Source of the DNA: Stygiobacter sp043807765
GTDB lineage: Bacteria > Bacteroidota > Ignavibacteria > Ignavibacteriales > Melioribacteraceae
NCBI GenBank assembly: GCA_043807765.1
Contig: JAZDFQ010000073.1
Location: forward strand, 62,001-126,000
DNA length: 64,000 bases
Direction: 5' to 3'
Shown: positions 49,815 through 58,031 of the stretch, piece by piece
Numbering within the stretch: the stretch's first letter is position 1
How the letters are laid out: each line of letters begins with the position of its first letter
Made by a program: the position numbers and the translations under genes
The notes under the pieces: generated by a model
Databases searched by the model: none
What the model saw: the letters and a program-made list of their open reading frames with translations, nothing else
Told to the model about the DNA's origin: nothing

Positions 49815-50360
49815 CTAAAGAATAATCTCGAAATAACCGTCTTTGATTTCCGCCACTGTCTTGAATGATGTGTCTAGATTTTTGGAAGTATACTTTCCAT
49901 AAAATGTTCCTTTCATCATTAAGCCATCTTTTGTCTGTGAAGTGGAAATATTTGAAAATTTGAAGTGTAGTCCTGGAGAAGACCAATTTAATTTCTCTTC
50001 ACCGTAATAAAATTCAACATTAACATCTTTAGGACCATAATTGAACACAAACCGTTTATTACCAGACCGATTGTTTTTTACCTCACTGGAAATGAATATG
50101 CGAAGAGCATGTTCATTTGAAAGCTCAGCGTTTTCAATAAGAGATTTCAAAGAAAATTCCAAAGAGATCATTTTTACTCCAAGCGAATCATTCTTTTCGG
50201 CTCTAGAGCTAATCAAAACATCATTTTCTTTACGTATATACACTTGCGTAATCGGTAGATCAAATTTCTCTTCGTTAAAAACGAGTGAAATTTTCCCTTT
50301 GTTGCTTTGAGCAAGAACCGGCAGACTAAACAGAAGTAGAAAGACAATGAGTTTTTTCAT
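49815..50360 (-). CDS. Exported hypothetical protein in the ECF sigma operon
   Basis: A 181-residue protein with a signal peptide (MKKLIVFLLLFSLPVLAQ) and an all-beta mature part (ISLVFNEEKFDLPITQVYI, VKMISLEFSLKSLIE, KGTFYGKYTSKNLDTSFK). No known domain is recognised. It lies one base after the other exported protein and 13 bases before dinB. Likely part of the sigma factor's own regulon, with a role in the envelope response. Confidence 0.7.
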   Translation of the reverse strand: MKKLIVFLLLFSLPVLAQSNKGKISLVFNEEKFDLPITQVYIRKENDVLISSRAEKNDSLGVKMISLEFSLKSLIENAELSNEHALRIFISSEVKNNRSGNKRFVFNYGPKDVNVEFYYGEEKLNWSSPGLHFKFSNISTSQTKDGLMMKGTFYGKYTSKNLDTSFKTVAEIKDGYFEIIL

Positions 50361-50361
50361 C

Positions 50362-51588
50362 TTATTTTTCCTTATAAATTTTGTTAACTGTTATATAAAG
50401 TAGCTCGGTTACATATTTTTCATAATCGGAATAACCATAAATCTCATACTTATCATTTCCCCTTGTAAAAACAGCGCTCCAATTTTCTTGAGGCATCTCC
50501 ATATTTACAGTGCCATGTTCAATAATTAATCTTTTCTTAAACGGTGTCCACCTTTGTATTCCGTCATTTAATAAAATTTTGGAATAGAATACTATGGCAT
50601 CTAATGTCAGTTTTCCATCAGTATAATCAATTGGCACTATTATTACATTGTAATTTGATTTCAGAATTTCATCTTTACTTTTATAAGAATTATAGGCTGC
50701 ACTTTTTTCTTCATTATATAGCTTAAACGGAAAAGAAAGATTAGCTAAATAAGCCGAGCTATTTGCTTCGAGCGTATCTTTGTTTAAGTTGGAAACAATG
50801 TGCTCAAGTTTATGCAACCCGTTTAGTTCGTAGTTAGAAAAGCTATTAAAATTTTTGAACCAACTGGTGTGAAGTTCTTTAGGGAAGTAAGTTCCAAGTT
50901 CAGCACTAAACGAAAAACTAGTCTCTTTAATTTTTGATTCATTAAGTGATTTCAAAATTTCATCATACAACTTTTGCGGAACTTCAAAAGGCTCTCCGGA
51001 TTTATTATCGTCGCTTATTGTTAGCTCAAATTTGTAATTAGAAAGAGCTTTTTCCAAAAAGCCAAGGTTAATAGCTCCAATACTATCAGCATAAAGTAGT
51101 TTGTAATACAGTTTAATATCGCAGTCTAGCTCTAAAGAGCTATTCCTAACTTTATCCTTTGGAGAGTACACAGTAGTTTTAATAAGAAAAGCTTTTTTGC
51201 TGCTATTCTTTTCAGATGAATAAACCGGTTTTATTTGAAATGATACTGCTGTTTTAATTTGCGGACCTTGAGTAAAACCCTCCATATCTGTAACCGAAAA
51301 GTTATTTTTAATCCAATCCGGGGCAAGAAACTCTACTTCATTACTAAGTGGTGTGTAATCTGTAAAATCATATCCACCTTTATCTGCCGTGCCAAATATT
51401 GAATTTCCAAACATTGAGACTAAAAAGTAACACTTAACTGCTTCACTGTTTTTACTTTTGGAATTAATAGTTGAAGAATAAGCTCCATCTTTCGTCATCA
51501 TCTTAAGTGCAACAGAAAGAGTTTCCTCTTTTTGAGCTATGATAGTTGCTGCAAAAGAAAAAATTGTAACAGCGATAATTACTTTCAT
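50362..51588 (-). CDS. Exported hypothetical protein in the ECF sigma operon
   Basis: A 408-residue protein with a signal peptide (MKVIIAVTIFSFAATIIAQ) and a long mixed mature part without known motifs; EFLAPDWIKNNFSV, ELTISDDNKSG and RLIIEHGTVNMEMP are typical stretches. The ATG at 51588 comes just after the stop of the anti-sigma gene and gives a proper signal peptide; a start 15 bases upstream is possible. Sits between the anti-sigma gene and another exported protein, suggesting an envelope function under the sigma factor. Confidence 0.7.
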   Translation of the reverse strand: MKVIIAVTIFSFAATIIAQKEETLSVALKMMTKDGAYSSTINSKSKNSEAVKCYFLVSMFGNSIFGTADKGGYDFTDYTPLSNEVEFLAPDWIKNNFSVTDMEGFTQGPQIKTAVSFQIKPVYSSEKNSSKKAFLIKTTVYSPKDKVRNSSLELDCDIKLYYKLLYADSIGAINLGFLEKALSNYKFELTISDDNKSGEPFEVPQKLYDEILKSLNESKIKETSFSFSAELGTYFPKELHTSWFKNFNSFSNYELNGLHKLEHIVSNLNKDTLEANSSAYLANLSFPFKLYNEEKSAAYNSYKSKDEILKSNYNVIIVPIDYTDGKLTLDAIVFYSKILLNDGIQRWTPFKKRLIIEHGTVNMEMPQENWSAVFTRGNDKYEIYGYSDYEKYVTELLYITVNKIYKEK

Positions 51589-51589
51589 T

Positions 51590-52198
51590 TTAGTTAGCAA
51601 CAATTTGTCCTCCTATAAAATCGTCTTTGTTAATGACAACGTTATTTGCTAAAGGGATAGCCGTTAACTTTCTAGTTCTATCCATGTTCGTGTTTGCAAC
51701 CATAGAAGTAAGAACATTTACTCTCTTATTTAACTGAACCAAGCCGATTCCTCTAACTCTTCCTTTCTTAGAGAGTACAGTTTTTGAAACCGTTGGTTTA
51801 ATCAACGGCTTATTCAACGCTTGATTCTTGTCTGCATGTACTGATTCATAATTATCTAACAAAGATTTGAATTGCTCTGCAGTTCTGCTGTTTTCATTTT
51901 GTCCCCACCAAAAAAGCATTACAAGAATAATTGCAGCAGCAGAGCTGAAAGCAAATCCAATTTTGTAAATACTAAGTTTAGATTGATCTTGCACCGGCTG
52001 ATTAATTTTAAGCGGGAATAAGTCTGTTCTAATTTCGGAATGATGATTCACAACTTCCTTTTTTAGATTATGTAGCTCTGAATATAGTCTCCGTGCTTTT
52101 TGATCTTTTGCCAGAAAGTTAAAGACTTCCATCTGTTCAGCATCGTTAAGCTCATTATCTACAAGCTGGCTTATTTTTAGTTCTAAATCTTCCATCAC
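51590..52198 (-). CDS. Probable anti-sigma factor
   Basis: A 202-residue protein with an N-terminal anti-sigma-like helical domain (LELKISQLVDNELNDAEQME, then VFNFLAKDQKARRLYSELHN), one membrane helix near residues 78-98 (GFAFSSAAAIILVMLFWWG) and an extracytoplasmic tail. The N-terminal domain has the helical pattern of zinc-associated anti-sigma domains but lacks the His-Cys-Cys set. It overlaps the sigma gene by four bases. The function follows from the position and topology typical of ECF partners. Confidence 0.8.
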   Translation of the reverse strand: MMEDLELKISQLVDNELNDAEQMEVFNFLAKDQKARRLYSELHNLKKEVVNHHSEIRTDLFPLKINQPVQDQSKLSIYKIGFAFSSAAAIILVMLFWWGQNENSRTAEQFKSLLDNYESVHADKNQALNKPLIKPTVSKTVLSKKGRVRGIGLVQLNKRVNVLTSMVANTNMDRTRKLTAIPLANNVVINKDDFIGGQIVAN

Positions 52199-52698
52199 AA
52201 ACTTCCTTTCAATATTCTTCTAAGTTTCTGCCGGGTTCGGAATAATTTTATTTTTATATTTTCCAAAGAATCGCCGGTTATTTCCGCAATTTCCAGATAA
52301 GAATAATTGCCATATTCTTTTAAGTACAATAATTCATTCTGCTGAGGTGTTAAACTCTTTAATGCCTCTTGCAAAGTAATTCTATCATCAAGATGCAATT
52401 CGTAAATCGAGTCAAAAGAATCATCATCAATTGAAGCATTATTATTTTCAGCCCTTTTTAGTCTGGAAAAACAATAGTTTCTTGCTACAACTAAAAGCCA
52501 TGTTTTCTGGCTGGCATCACCACGAAAAGAACTTCCATTTTCAACATATTTAACAAACGTTTCTTGAACAGCATCCTTTGCATCATCTTCATCCTTAAGA
52601 ATACTAAGCGAGTATCTGTAAATATCCATAGAATACTTCTCGTACATTTCCGGGAATGGAATTATTTCTCGCTTCGTTTTCAGAATAACTTTTTCCAT
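52195..52698 (-). CDS. ECF (sigma-70 family) RNA polymerase sigma factor
   Basis: A 167-residue group IV sigma factor. Region 2 has YEKYSMDIYRYSLSILKDED and AKDAVQETFVKYVEN (core RNA polymerase contact), and region 4 has LTPQQNELLYLKEYGNYSYL and AEITGDSLENIKIKLFRTRQ, a helix-turn-helix. It is first in a gene set with a membrane-bound anti-sigma factor, two exported proteins and dinB. A promoter-like TGTAAC/TGTCTA pair upstream suggests it transcribes itself. The stimulus is unknown. Confidence 0.93.
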   Translation of the reverse strand: MEKVILKTKREIIPFPEMYEKYSMDIYRYSLSILKDEDDAKDAVQETFVKYVENGSSFRGDASQKTWLLVVARNYCFSRLKRAENNNASIDDDSFDSIYELHLDDRITLQEALKSLTPQQNELLYLKEYGNYSYLEIAEITGDSLENIKIKLFRTRQKLRRILKGSL

Positions 52699-52711
52699 TG
52701 GCTTTAATAAA

Positions 52712-52739
52712 TAGACATTTGAGTTAGCAGAAAGTTACA
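52712..52739 (-). promoter_or_regulatory. Candidate ECF-type promoter of the sigma operon
   Basis: On the minus strand TGTAAC (complement at 52734-52739) and TGTCTA (complement at 52712-52717) are separated by 16 bases, matching the general ECF pattern of an AAC-type -35 and a GTC-type -10. The -10 lies about 14 bases from the start codon. Consistent with autoregulation; assignment is by motif only. Confidence 0.45.
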
Positions 52740-52759
52740 AGAATAGTTCAATCAATAAA

Positions 52760-52820
52760 ATGCAGATTACCATGACATTCTTCTCAACTCTTCGAAAAAA
52801 GAAATCATATTAATCTGCAT
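52760..52820. repeat. Long-loop inverted repeat between trmO and the ECF sigma operon
   Basis: ATGCAGATTA (52760-52769) and TAATCTGCAT (52811-52820) are perfect 10-base inverted copies with a 41-base loop. It follows the trmO stop by about 50 bases and precedes the sigma promoter. It might be a weak terminator of the trmO transcript or an operator pair. Confidence 0.5.
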
Positions 52821-52873
52821 CAAAGGTTTACAACCATATTCAAAACGCACGCTATGAATGGGCGGTTTAGCAA

Positions 52874-53362
52874 CTAATGAGCATTGACAAACTCAGAAGC
52901 CCAATCAAAGTTGGCTGAATCCTCATACCATTTAGGCCAATGGCTGCACCATTCCGGCACTCTTGCATTCCGTATTCTATCTATTGACGGATGATATGGC
53001 TTAAGGTCGATAATTGCCGTTCCTTCCATCGCATCAACATAGGGGACGTGAATTATTCCCCGTTCAAAGTCAATTTTTAATATGGCTACAGGTGTAAGGG
53101 CAATCGGGTTTGGTCTTTGTGGAGAGCGTGTTGCAAAGATTCCTAAAGTCGCCGGAGAACACTTATACGGCTGTTCACATTCCATCACCTCTCTAGATGC
53201 TGTACTATCACAAAGGTGGCACCACCAGAATACATTAGCATGGCTAAAGCCTTCCAACCCTTTCAAAGCCGGTTTAAATTTCTTGAGAATTTCCAGATAG
53301 AATCCGCCTGCTCCTCTCCTAACATAGCCAATCGGTGAAACCGTAAATGTTTGCGATTTCAT
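52874..53362 (-). CDS. trmO: TrmO-type tRNA (t6A37) methyltransferase
   Basis: A 162-residue TsaA/TrmO-family SAM-dependent methyltransferase that adds a methyl group to t6A37 in tRNA reading ACY codons. Motifs: PIGYVRRGAGG, ALKGLEGFSHANVFWWCH, then GIFATRSPQRPNPIALTPVA and IDLKPYHPSIDRI. Some relatives of this short form are of unknown substrate, so the activity is inferred. It is first of a loose minus-strand group of small stress-type genes. Confidence 0.8.
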   Translation of the reverse strand: MKSQTFTVSPIGYVRRGAGGFYLEILKKFKPALKGLEGFSHANVFWWCHLCDSTASREVMECEQPYKCSPATLGIFATRSPQRPNPIALTPVAILKIDFERGIIHVPYVDAMEGTAIIDLKPYHPSIDRIRNARVPEWCSHWPKWYEDSANFDWASEFVNAH

Positions 53363-53419
53363 GCTTCATCTCCTTGTTTACATTATTTCCTTAGTAATCG
53401 TGTTTGAATCGTGGCTGCT

Positions 53420-53800
53420 CTACCGATTGGTTAACGACCAATGAGATTGAATAATCTTCCACTCACCGTTTTCTTCTTTACGGTAAACTTCCGTGCAGTT
53501 CCATTTCTTATTTGCTTCACCAACATGAGAGATTAGATTGAAAGTAAGAACCGCCATGTTTTCTACTGCTTGCACTTTTGGATTCACCATTTCATCTTTA
53601 TCAACATGAACTTTTCCCCGCAGCTCTTCATAGTACTTTGTAAGATTTTCTTTTCCATCCAATCTGGCTTCCGTCATAGAATCAAAGTAGCAAACATCAT
53701 CTGCATAAATTTCAAGATAACCGGAAGGATCGCCATGGTTCCATCTATCCAAAGCGTCTTTTTCCATAGTAATTATTTTTTCAGCTATTGATAAACTCAT
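53420..53800 (-). CDS. SnoaL/DUF4440-type NTF2-like protein
   Basis: A 126-residue cytosolic protein of the NTF2-like fold. DRWNHGDPSGYLEIYADDVC and YFDSMTEARLDGKENLTKYYE are typical SnoaL-like text, and the last strands are WKIIQSHWSLTNR. No catalytic residues can be assigned. An open frame extends upstream, but the ATG at 53800 follows AAAGGTGATATT and is chosen. Lies 57 bases from trmO on the same strand. Confidence 0.82.
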   Translation of the reverse strand: MSLSIAEKIITMEKDALDRWNHGDPSGYLEIYADDVCYFDSMTEARLDGKENLTKYYEELRGKVHVDKDEMVNPKVQAVENMAVLTFNLISHVGEANKKWNCTEVYRKEENGEWKIIQSHWSLTNR

Positions 53801-53860
53801 AATATCACCTTTTGTTTTTAAATAATTAATCAGCACAGATTTTCTCTGTGCTGGTAGTCC

Positions 53861-54319
53861 TCACTTAATATAGAATCTAATTTCCGTTTCAAGATCACCT
53901 GGCGGCGTTGTTGACGGATCGTTGAGATAGAATTCGCAAATCGTTCCGGTTGTGGAAATATTATTTTCTTTAACCCACTTCATAGCATCGCCGTATGTTT
54001 TTTCAAGTTCACTGTATGGACCAATATGAGTGAACTGTAATACCTTGCCTGCCGGAATTATGCTATTCTTGATTTCATTTTTTTCTCGAATACCTTTCCC
54101 TACCGGAAAACCAAGTTCAACATCGATATCGTTGATATCCATGTTGTAGTAAATTGCAAAAGGAGCTCCGCTACAAATGGCGCCGGTTTTTTCAAGATGA
54201 GCCGAAATATCTTGATAAGATTTTCTAATAGTATCCGGCAATTGGCTTAAAGAAGTTCTTGTTCTAATTGAAGCCGTGGGCTGAGTTGTCTGTTCTTTAA
54301 TTTCATATTTGAATGACAT
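53861..54319 (-). CDS. GyrI-like/AraC effector-binding domain protein
   Basis: A 152-residue GyrI-like small-molecule-binding protein: an N-terminal EQTTQPTASIRTRTSLSQLP, the middle FAIYYNMDINDIDVELGFPV, and the end GKVLQFTHIGPYSELEKTYG, all typical of the bacterial transcription activator effector-binding (SOUL/GyrI) fold. There is no DNA-binding domain, so it may be a detoxifying or sequestering protein. It follows the zinc-ribbon protein gene by 12 bases on the same strand; similar pairs are found in Bacteroidota. Confidence 0.85.
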   Translation of the reverse strand: MSFKYEIKEQTTQPTASIRTRTSLSQLPDTIRKSYQDISAHLEKTGAICSGAPFAIYYNMDINDIDVELGFPVGKGIREKNEIKNSIIPAGKVLQFTHIGPYSELEKTYGDAMKWVKENNISTTGTICEFYLNDPSTTPPGDLETEIRFYIK

Positions 54320-54331
54320 TAGAGCCTCACA

Positions 54332-54571
54332 CTATTCTTTTGCCCATGCGGGCATTGCATTCATGTAGCTTTCAGCGCGTTTCATAAAATCGGGATTTCC
54401 CTCTTTAGGCGAAAACGATTTCAGCCATTCAGCTACACCTACTTGAACGATTTCTTTGGCTTTTAACTTACCGTTTTCATCTGCACAATAGCCGCATAAG
54501 TTTGGAGCTACTTCTTTAGCGAAATTTCCATCAAGAATAATTCCGCACGAGTGACAAAATTTCATTTCCAT
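54332..54571 (-). CDS. Zinc-ribbon domain protein
   Basis: A 79-residue protein with a clear zinc ribbon at the N-terminus: FCHSCGIILDG then LCGYCADENG, giving a CxxC...CxxC set. The rest (GVAEWLKSFSPKEGNPDFMK) is helical and acidic-basic. It resembles the small zinc-ribbon proteins encoded next to GyrI-like or AraC-type proteins; the function is unknown. It precedes the GyrI-like gene by 12 bases on the same strand, so the two are likely cotranscribed. Confidence 0.8.
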   Translation of the reverse strand: MEMKFCHSCGIILDGNFAKEVAPNLCGYCADENGKLKAKEIVQVGVAEWLKSFSPKEGNPDFMKRAESYMNAMPAWAKE

Positions 54572-54646
54572 TTTACATCTCCTAAGTTGTTTGTGTTTGA
54601 CAAAACAAACTTATCTTAGGCTCGTGACACCAGTATGTCATGTTTG

Positions 54647-54814
54647 TTATTGAAGTGAAATTTTTCTTTTCTTTATCTCAATTAAAAGTTTTTCCGGTAT
54701 CGGTCTGCACTCGCAATTCTTAGCATGTTCCAAATGCCAGTTAATTCTTTGTTCAACAGTAGCTTTATCCGGCATCTTGTTTTTCAAATGCCATTCTGCA
54801 TTAATCTTGCCCAT
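54647..54814 (-). CDS. 55-residue conserved small protein
   Basis: An ATG-initiated ORF with a good ribosome-binding site (GAGGAATAAGAA) encodes a basic helical protein: MGKINAEWHLKNKMPDKATV, then EQRINWHLEHAKNCECRPIP. The phrase WHLEHAKNC-C-RPIP looks conserved in small DUF-like proteins of Bacteroidota-type genomes. Two Cys and several His suggest metal binding. It lies just downstream of the broken WYL regulator. Confidence 0.6.
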   Translation of the reverse strand: MGKINAEWHLKNKMPDKATVEQRINWHLEHAKNCECRPIPEKLLIEIKKRKISLQ

Positions 54815-54843
54815 TTCTTATTCCTCAAAAAAATAGTTTTTAA

Positions 54844-55787
54844 TCAAGATTCAACTTCACATTTATACTTCAAGAAAATCTTTTCGGCTTTTTCCTTTAT
54901 TACATTTCTTAAATACTCCGGCTCAAGCACCTCAACATATTCGCCGGAACCAAGAATAATTGAGTGAAGCCAATTATCATTCGGCAAAGCTATTCTCACA
55001 ATCATGCTGCCATCATCTTGGTACTCAATAGTACCTTCATCAAAATACTCTTCCACGTGGGCTTTATATTCTGCTGAATAACGAAGAACTAGATTTATAA
55101 ACTGACTTTTATCGGTCGAGAGTTTCATGAAATCTTGATAGCTTTTATTTTTACGTTTGAAAAATTCTTCTTCAACAACAAGATTACTCATTCTAACCAG
55201 CTTAAATATTCTATAATCATTTTTCACTTTACAAAAAGCAAACAAGTACCAACCGAAACCCTTATACACTAAAGTCATTGGTTCTACAGTACGTTTTGCA
55301 AATTCTCCTTTTGAATTTCTGTAATCAAAGGAAACAAGTTTTTTCTGCGAGATTGCGATTTGAAGTTCCTTCAAATATTCTTTGGGCTGCTGCTTTTGTC
55401 CCCAGGCATTATATCAATACAAAACTCTTCAAAGCGCTGCTTCAAGATTTCCATCTTATCATCCGGAACAAGGCTAAGAATTTTCTCGGTAACATTATCA
55501 ATATCGCTGTCATCTAAGGTTGGACTAACACCTTTCAGCGCAGTAAGAATTGAAGTCATATCTTGCAGCGTTAACACTTGTCTATCAAGGCGGTAATTTT
55601 CCATAATACCAAAGCCGCCGTTATTACCGGCATAAGCCACAATTGGAATTCCAGCCATGTTAATCGCTTCTATATCACGGTAAACGGTTCGAACAGAAAT
55701 TTCAAACCTATCAGCGAGATACTTTGCGCTGACTCTATCTCTGTTAAGAAGAAGGACTACTATTCCGAGCATTCTATCTATTCGCAT
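54844..55787 (-). pseudogene. YafY-type HTH/WYL transcriptional regulator broken by a frameshift
   Basis: Two adjacent frames together make one regulator of about 310 residues. The first (55371-55787) holds the winged helix (MRIDRMLGIVVLLLNRDRVS, then RTVYRDIEAINMAGIPI) and ends out of frame in DKSSSPKNI. The second (54844-55374) carries the WYL domain (LVSFDYRNSKGEFAKRTVEP, GWYLFAFCK, then a C-terminal WCX domain). Reading the junction in the second frame gives WGQKQQPKEYLKELQ, the usual linker, so one base is missing near 55405, in the Pro codon before the Trp. Either a real pseudogene or a sequencing error in CCTGGGG. Confidence 0.9.
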
Positions 55788-55790
55788 TAA

Positions 55791-56213
55791 CTACTCTCCT
55801 ATTACGGTAATAACAATTTTTCTGGCACCACCATAATTTCTGTGTTCGCAAAGATAAATTCCTTGCCATGTACCAAGATTAAACTTGCCATTTGTAACCG
55901 GCACAGTTACTGACGGACCAAGTATGGAAGCTTTGATGTGAGAAGTCATATCATCTGTTCCTTCGAGAGTATGTTCGTAGAATCTTGCATCGCTTTCCGG
56001 CACAACTTTGTTGAAATATGTTTCCATATCAGCACGTACAGAAGGGTCAGCATTTTCGTTAACAGTTAATGAAGCGGATGTGTGTTTAATAAAAATGTTA
56101 GCAATTCCTTGGGTGATTTTTGAAATCTCCGGGATTTGCGCAAGTATCTCACTTGTTATCAAATGAAAGCCGCGCGGTTTAGACTTTAGTGTAATTTCTT
56201 TTTGAAAAATCAT
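55791..56213 (-). CDS. YjbQ/UPF0047 family protein
   Basis: A 140-residue protein of the YjbQ family (secondary thiamine-phosphate synthase enzyme). Marks: GFHLITSEILAQIPEIS, IFIKHTSASLTVNENADPSV, ARFYEHTLEGTDDMTSHIKA with the conserved His, and LGTWQGIYLCEHRNYGGARK. Full length. Three bases separate it from the broken WYL regulator on the same strand. The proposed thiamine-phosphate synthase activity comes from E. coli suppression data and is not proven generally. Confidence 0.92.
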   Translation of the reverse strand: MIFQKEITLKSKPRGFHLITSEILAQIPEISKITQGIANIFIKHTSASLTVNENADPSVRADMETYFNKVVPESDARFYEHTLEGTDDMTSHIKASILGPSVTVPVTNGKFNLGTWQGIYLCEHRNYGGARKIVITVIGE

Positions 56214-56252
56214 AAGGAGTCATTTATTGTTATTCGGTAGTTATTCAATTGT

Positions 56253-56636
56253 TTATAATTTGTTATTCTGTTCACTCAAACTTTTTTGCTTGCCAATTGA
56301 GTTAATATAATTATTGAGTTTAACGCCTAGATTATTTATTTCACTTTCGAACAAAGTAAACTGACTTTCGTCAATTAGACTACGGTTATATGCTTTTGTT
56401 AACCAAGTTTTTGTTTCGTACAAAGAGCCTCTTGCGTAATAATTAAAATGGTTGGATTCATTGTAATGATAGCGACCAAAGCCTTCGCTAATATTTGCTG
56501 CAACAGAATCAACTGAACGAATCAGCTGCTTACCTAAAGTTTCCTTCGAAAGTTTTTCCCATTCAAGAACAATTTTCCAAACTTTCTCGCCCAAATCCAT
56601 TGATAAATTATATACTTTTAATTCCTCTAGCTTCAT
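56253..56636 (-). CDS. Four-helix bundle protein (23S rRNA-IVS family)
   Basis: A 127-residue four-helix bundle protein of the IVP/S23 group: LEELKVYNLSMDLGEKVWKI, then QLIRSVDSVAANISEGFGRY and NYYARGSLYETKTWLTKAYN. These proteins were first seen in intervening sequences of 23S rRNA genes but are now known as scattered stand-alone genes of unknown function. The ATG at 56636 is preceded by GGAGGACTGT. No rRNA gene is near, so it is a free-standing copy. Confidence 0.92.
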   Translation of the reverse strand: MKLEELKVYNLSMDLGEKVWKIVLEWEKLSKETLGKQLIRSVDSVAANISEGFGRYHYNESNHFNYYARGSLYETKTWLTKAYNRSLIDESQFTLFESEINNLGVKLNNYINSIGKQKSLSEQNNKL

Positions 56637-56683
56637 ACAGTCCTCCATTTACAATTGAATTACGAATGACCTAATGACTTTCG

Positions 56684-57196
56684 TTACAACATTAATTCCA
56701 ATTGCTTTTCTCCTTCACTAAACTTCTGTTCATGTTCCAGTAGCCATTTCTTTCGCCATAAGCCTCCCGCATAACCGGTTAAGCTGCCATCACTACCTAT
56801 TACACGATGACAGGGAATAATTATTGCAATTGGATTTTGCCCGTTTGCTTTAGCTGCCGCTCGTATAGCCAAAGTATCGCCAATCATCTTAGAAATGAAT
56901 AAATAGCTTTTTGTATAACCAAATGGAATTTTGAGCAATTCATTCCAAACTTTTTTTTGAAAATCCGTTCCTTTAGGATTTAGGTTAAGCTCAAATTCTT
57001 TTCTCCCGCCGTAGAAATATTCTTCGAGTTGCTTAGCACATTCTTGCACATAACTATTTGTTTGAAACTCGCTATCAAATTTATCTTCAATAAAACTTAC
57101 TTTATTAATTGCCTCGTTGTTTCCCGTAATTTCTAATAATCCAACCGGAGAATTGATGTAAGCCTTATATTCTTTATTTTCTAATTTCTTTTCCAT
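56684..57196 (-). CDS. ogt: Methylated-DNA-protein-cysteine methyltransferase
   Basis: A 170-residue suicide repair enzyme removing O6-alkyl groups from guanine. The N-terminal ribonuclease-like part has YINSPVGLLEITGNNEA; the active site is IAIIIPCHRVIGSDGSLTGY, with the acceptor Cys in PCHR; and the end has GGLWRKKWLLEHE. Same strand as lexA, 21 bases away, so it may be part of the LexA operon and DNA-damage inducible. Confidence 0.95.
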   Translation of the reverse strand: MEKKLENKEYKAYINSPVGLLEITGNNEAINKVSFIEDKFDSEFQTNSYVQECAKQLEEYFYGGRKEFELNLNPKGTDFQKKVWNELLKIPFGYTKSYLFISKMIGDTLAIRAAAKANGQNPIAIIIPCHRVIGSDGSLTGYAGGLWRKKWLLEHEQKFSEGEKQLELML

Positions 57197-57217
57197 CTTA
57201 ATGCCTTTTGCAAAGAA

Positions 57218-57832
57218 TCATTGCATCATACTTCTGTAAATCCCGACTACAACACCAACTACTCTAAAGTTTGAGTAGCTAGAATTAACAACAATTGGTT
57301 GATATTGTTTATTCTCTGAATGAAGTTCTATACCCTTCTCAGTTCTGAAGAATTTCTTCACAACAGCAGCATCGTCTAGAACAGAAGCCACTACGTGCCC
57401 ATTTTTCGGTTCAATATTGGGATTTACAATTACAATATCGCCGTTAAAAATGTTCGCATCAATCAAACTATCTCCTTTTACTCGTAAGAGAAAAGAATCT
57501 TTGGGCATTCTTGCTATAGTTGGTAGTTCTATCGAATCAATGGCGCCGGGATAAATTGTAAGTGGATTACCGGCAGCAACCTCACCAAGAATTGGGCGTG
57601 AGACAAAAAACTTATCTTCAAGAGTAAGTTCAATACCACGAGAAATCTTTGGACTTTTAGTTATATAGTTTTTCTTTGCCAATGCTTGAAGATGCTCTTG
57701 GACTGTTGCCCGGTTCTTGTATCCGAAATGTTGTGCAATATCGGCAAGAGTTGGCGGCAATAGGTTTCGCTCTTTTCTTTCTATCAGATAATCTAGAATT
57801 TTCTGCTGTGTTTGTGTTAGTTCTTTTGCCAT
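57218..57832 (-). CDS. lexA: LexA repressor
   Basis: A 204-residue SOS repressor. N-terminal winged helix (LTQTQQKILDYLIERKERN, then ADIAQHFGYKNRATVQEHLQ), Ala87-Gly88 self-cleavage bond in EVAAGNPL, catalytic Ser122 in KGDSLIDANI and Lys159 in AAVVKKFF. Self-cleavage on RecA activation is expected. The ogt gene follows after 21 bases. A palindrome 11 bases before the start (57844-57861) is the probable autoregulatory operator. The wing region and palindrome differ from the E. coli SOS box, as in other Bacteroidota-like genomes. Confidence 0.97.
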   Translation of the reverse strand: MAKELTQTQQKILDYLIERKERNLLPPTLADIAQHFGYKNRATVQEHLQALAKKNYITKSPKISRGIELTLEDKFFVSRPILGEVAAGNPLTIYPGAIDSIELPTIARMPKDSFLLRVKGDSLIDANIFNGDIVIVNPNIEPKNGHVVASVLDDAAVVKKFFRTEKGIELHSENKQYQPIVVNSSYSNFRVVGVVVGIYRSMMQ

Positions 57833-57843
57833 GAATTAGATAT

Positions 57844-57861
57844 ACCATACATTTGTATGGT
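57844..57861. promoter_or_regulatory. Candidate LexA operator upstream of lexA
   Basis: ACCATACATTTGTATGGT is a perfect palindrome with 8-base arms and a two-base centre, located 11 bases upstream of the lexA start codon. Autoregulation by binding just in front of lexA is the rule for LexA. No second copy was noticed upstream of dinB. Confidence 0.75.
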
Positions 57862-58031
57862 TAAGATAGATTAAGCCAGCAAAATTATCAAGCATAAAGA
57901 AAACTCTTTTCCCCAGCTTTTTTTTCGAATTAAAAGCTCAAATTGAAGTCTAATTAGACTTTTCATTTAGATTATTGTAAACCTATTAGGCGGGAATCCA
58001 TTTTGTAACTTACAAATTACTACTTAAGTTT

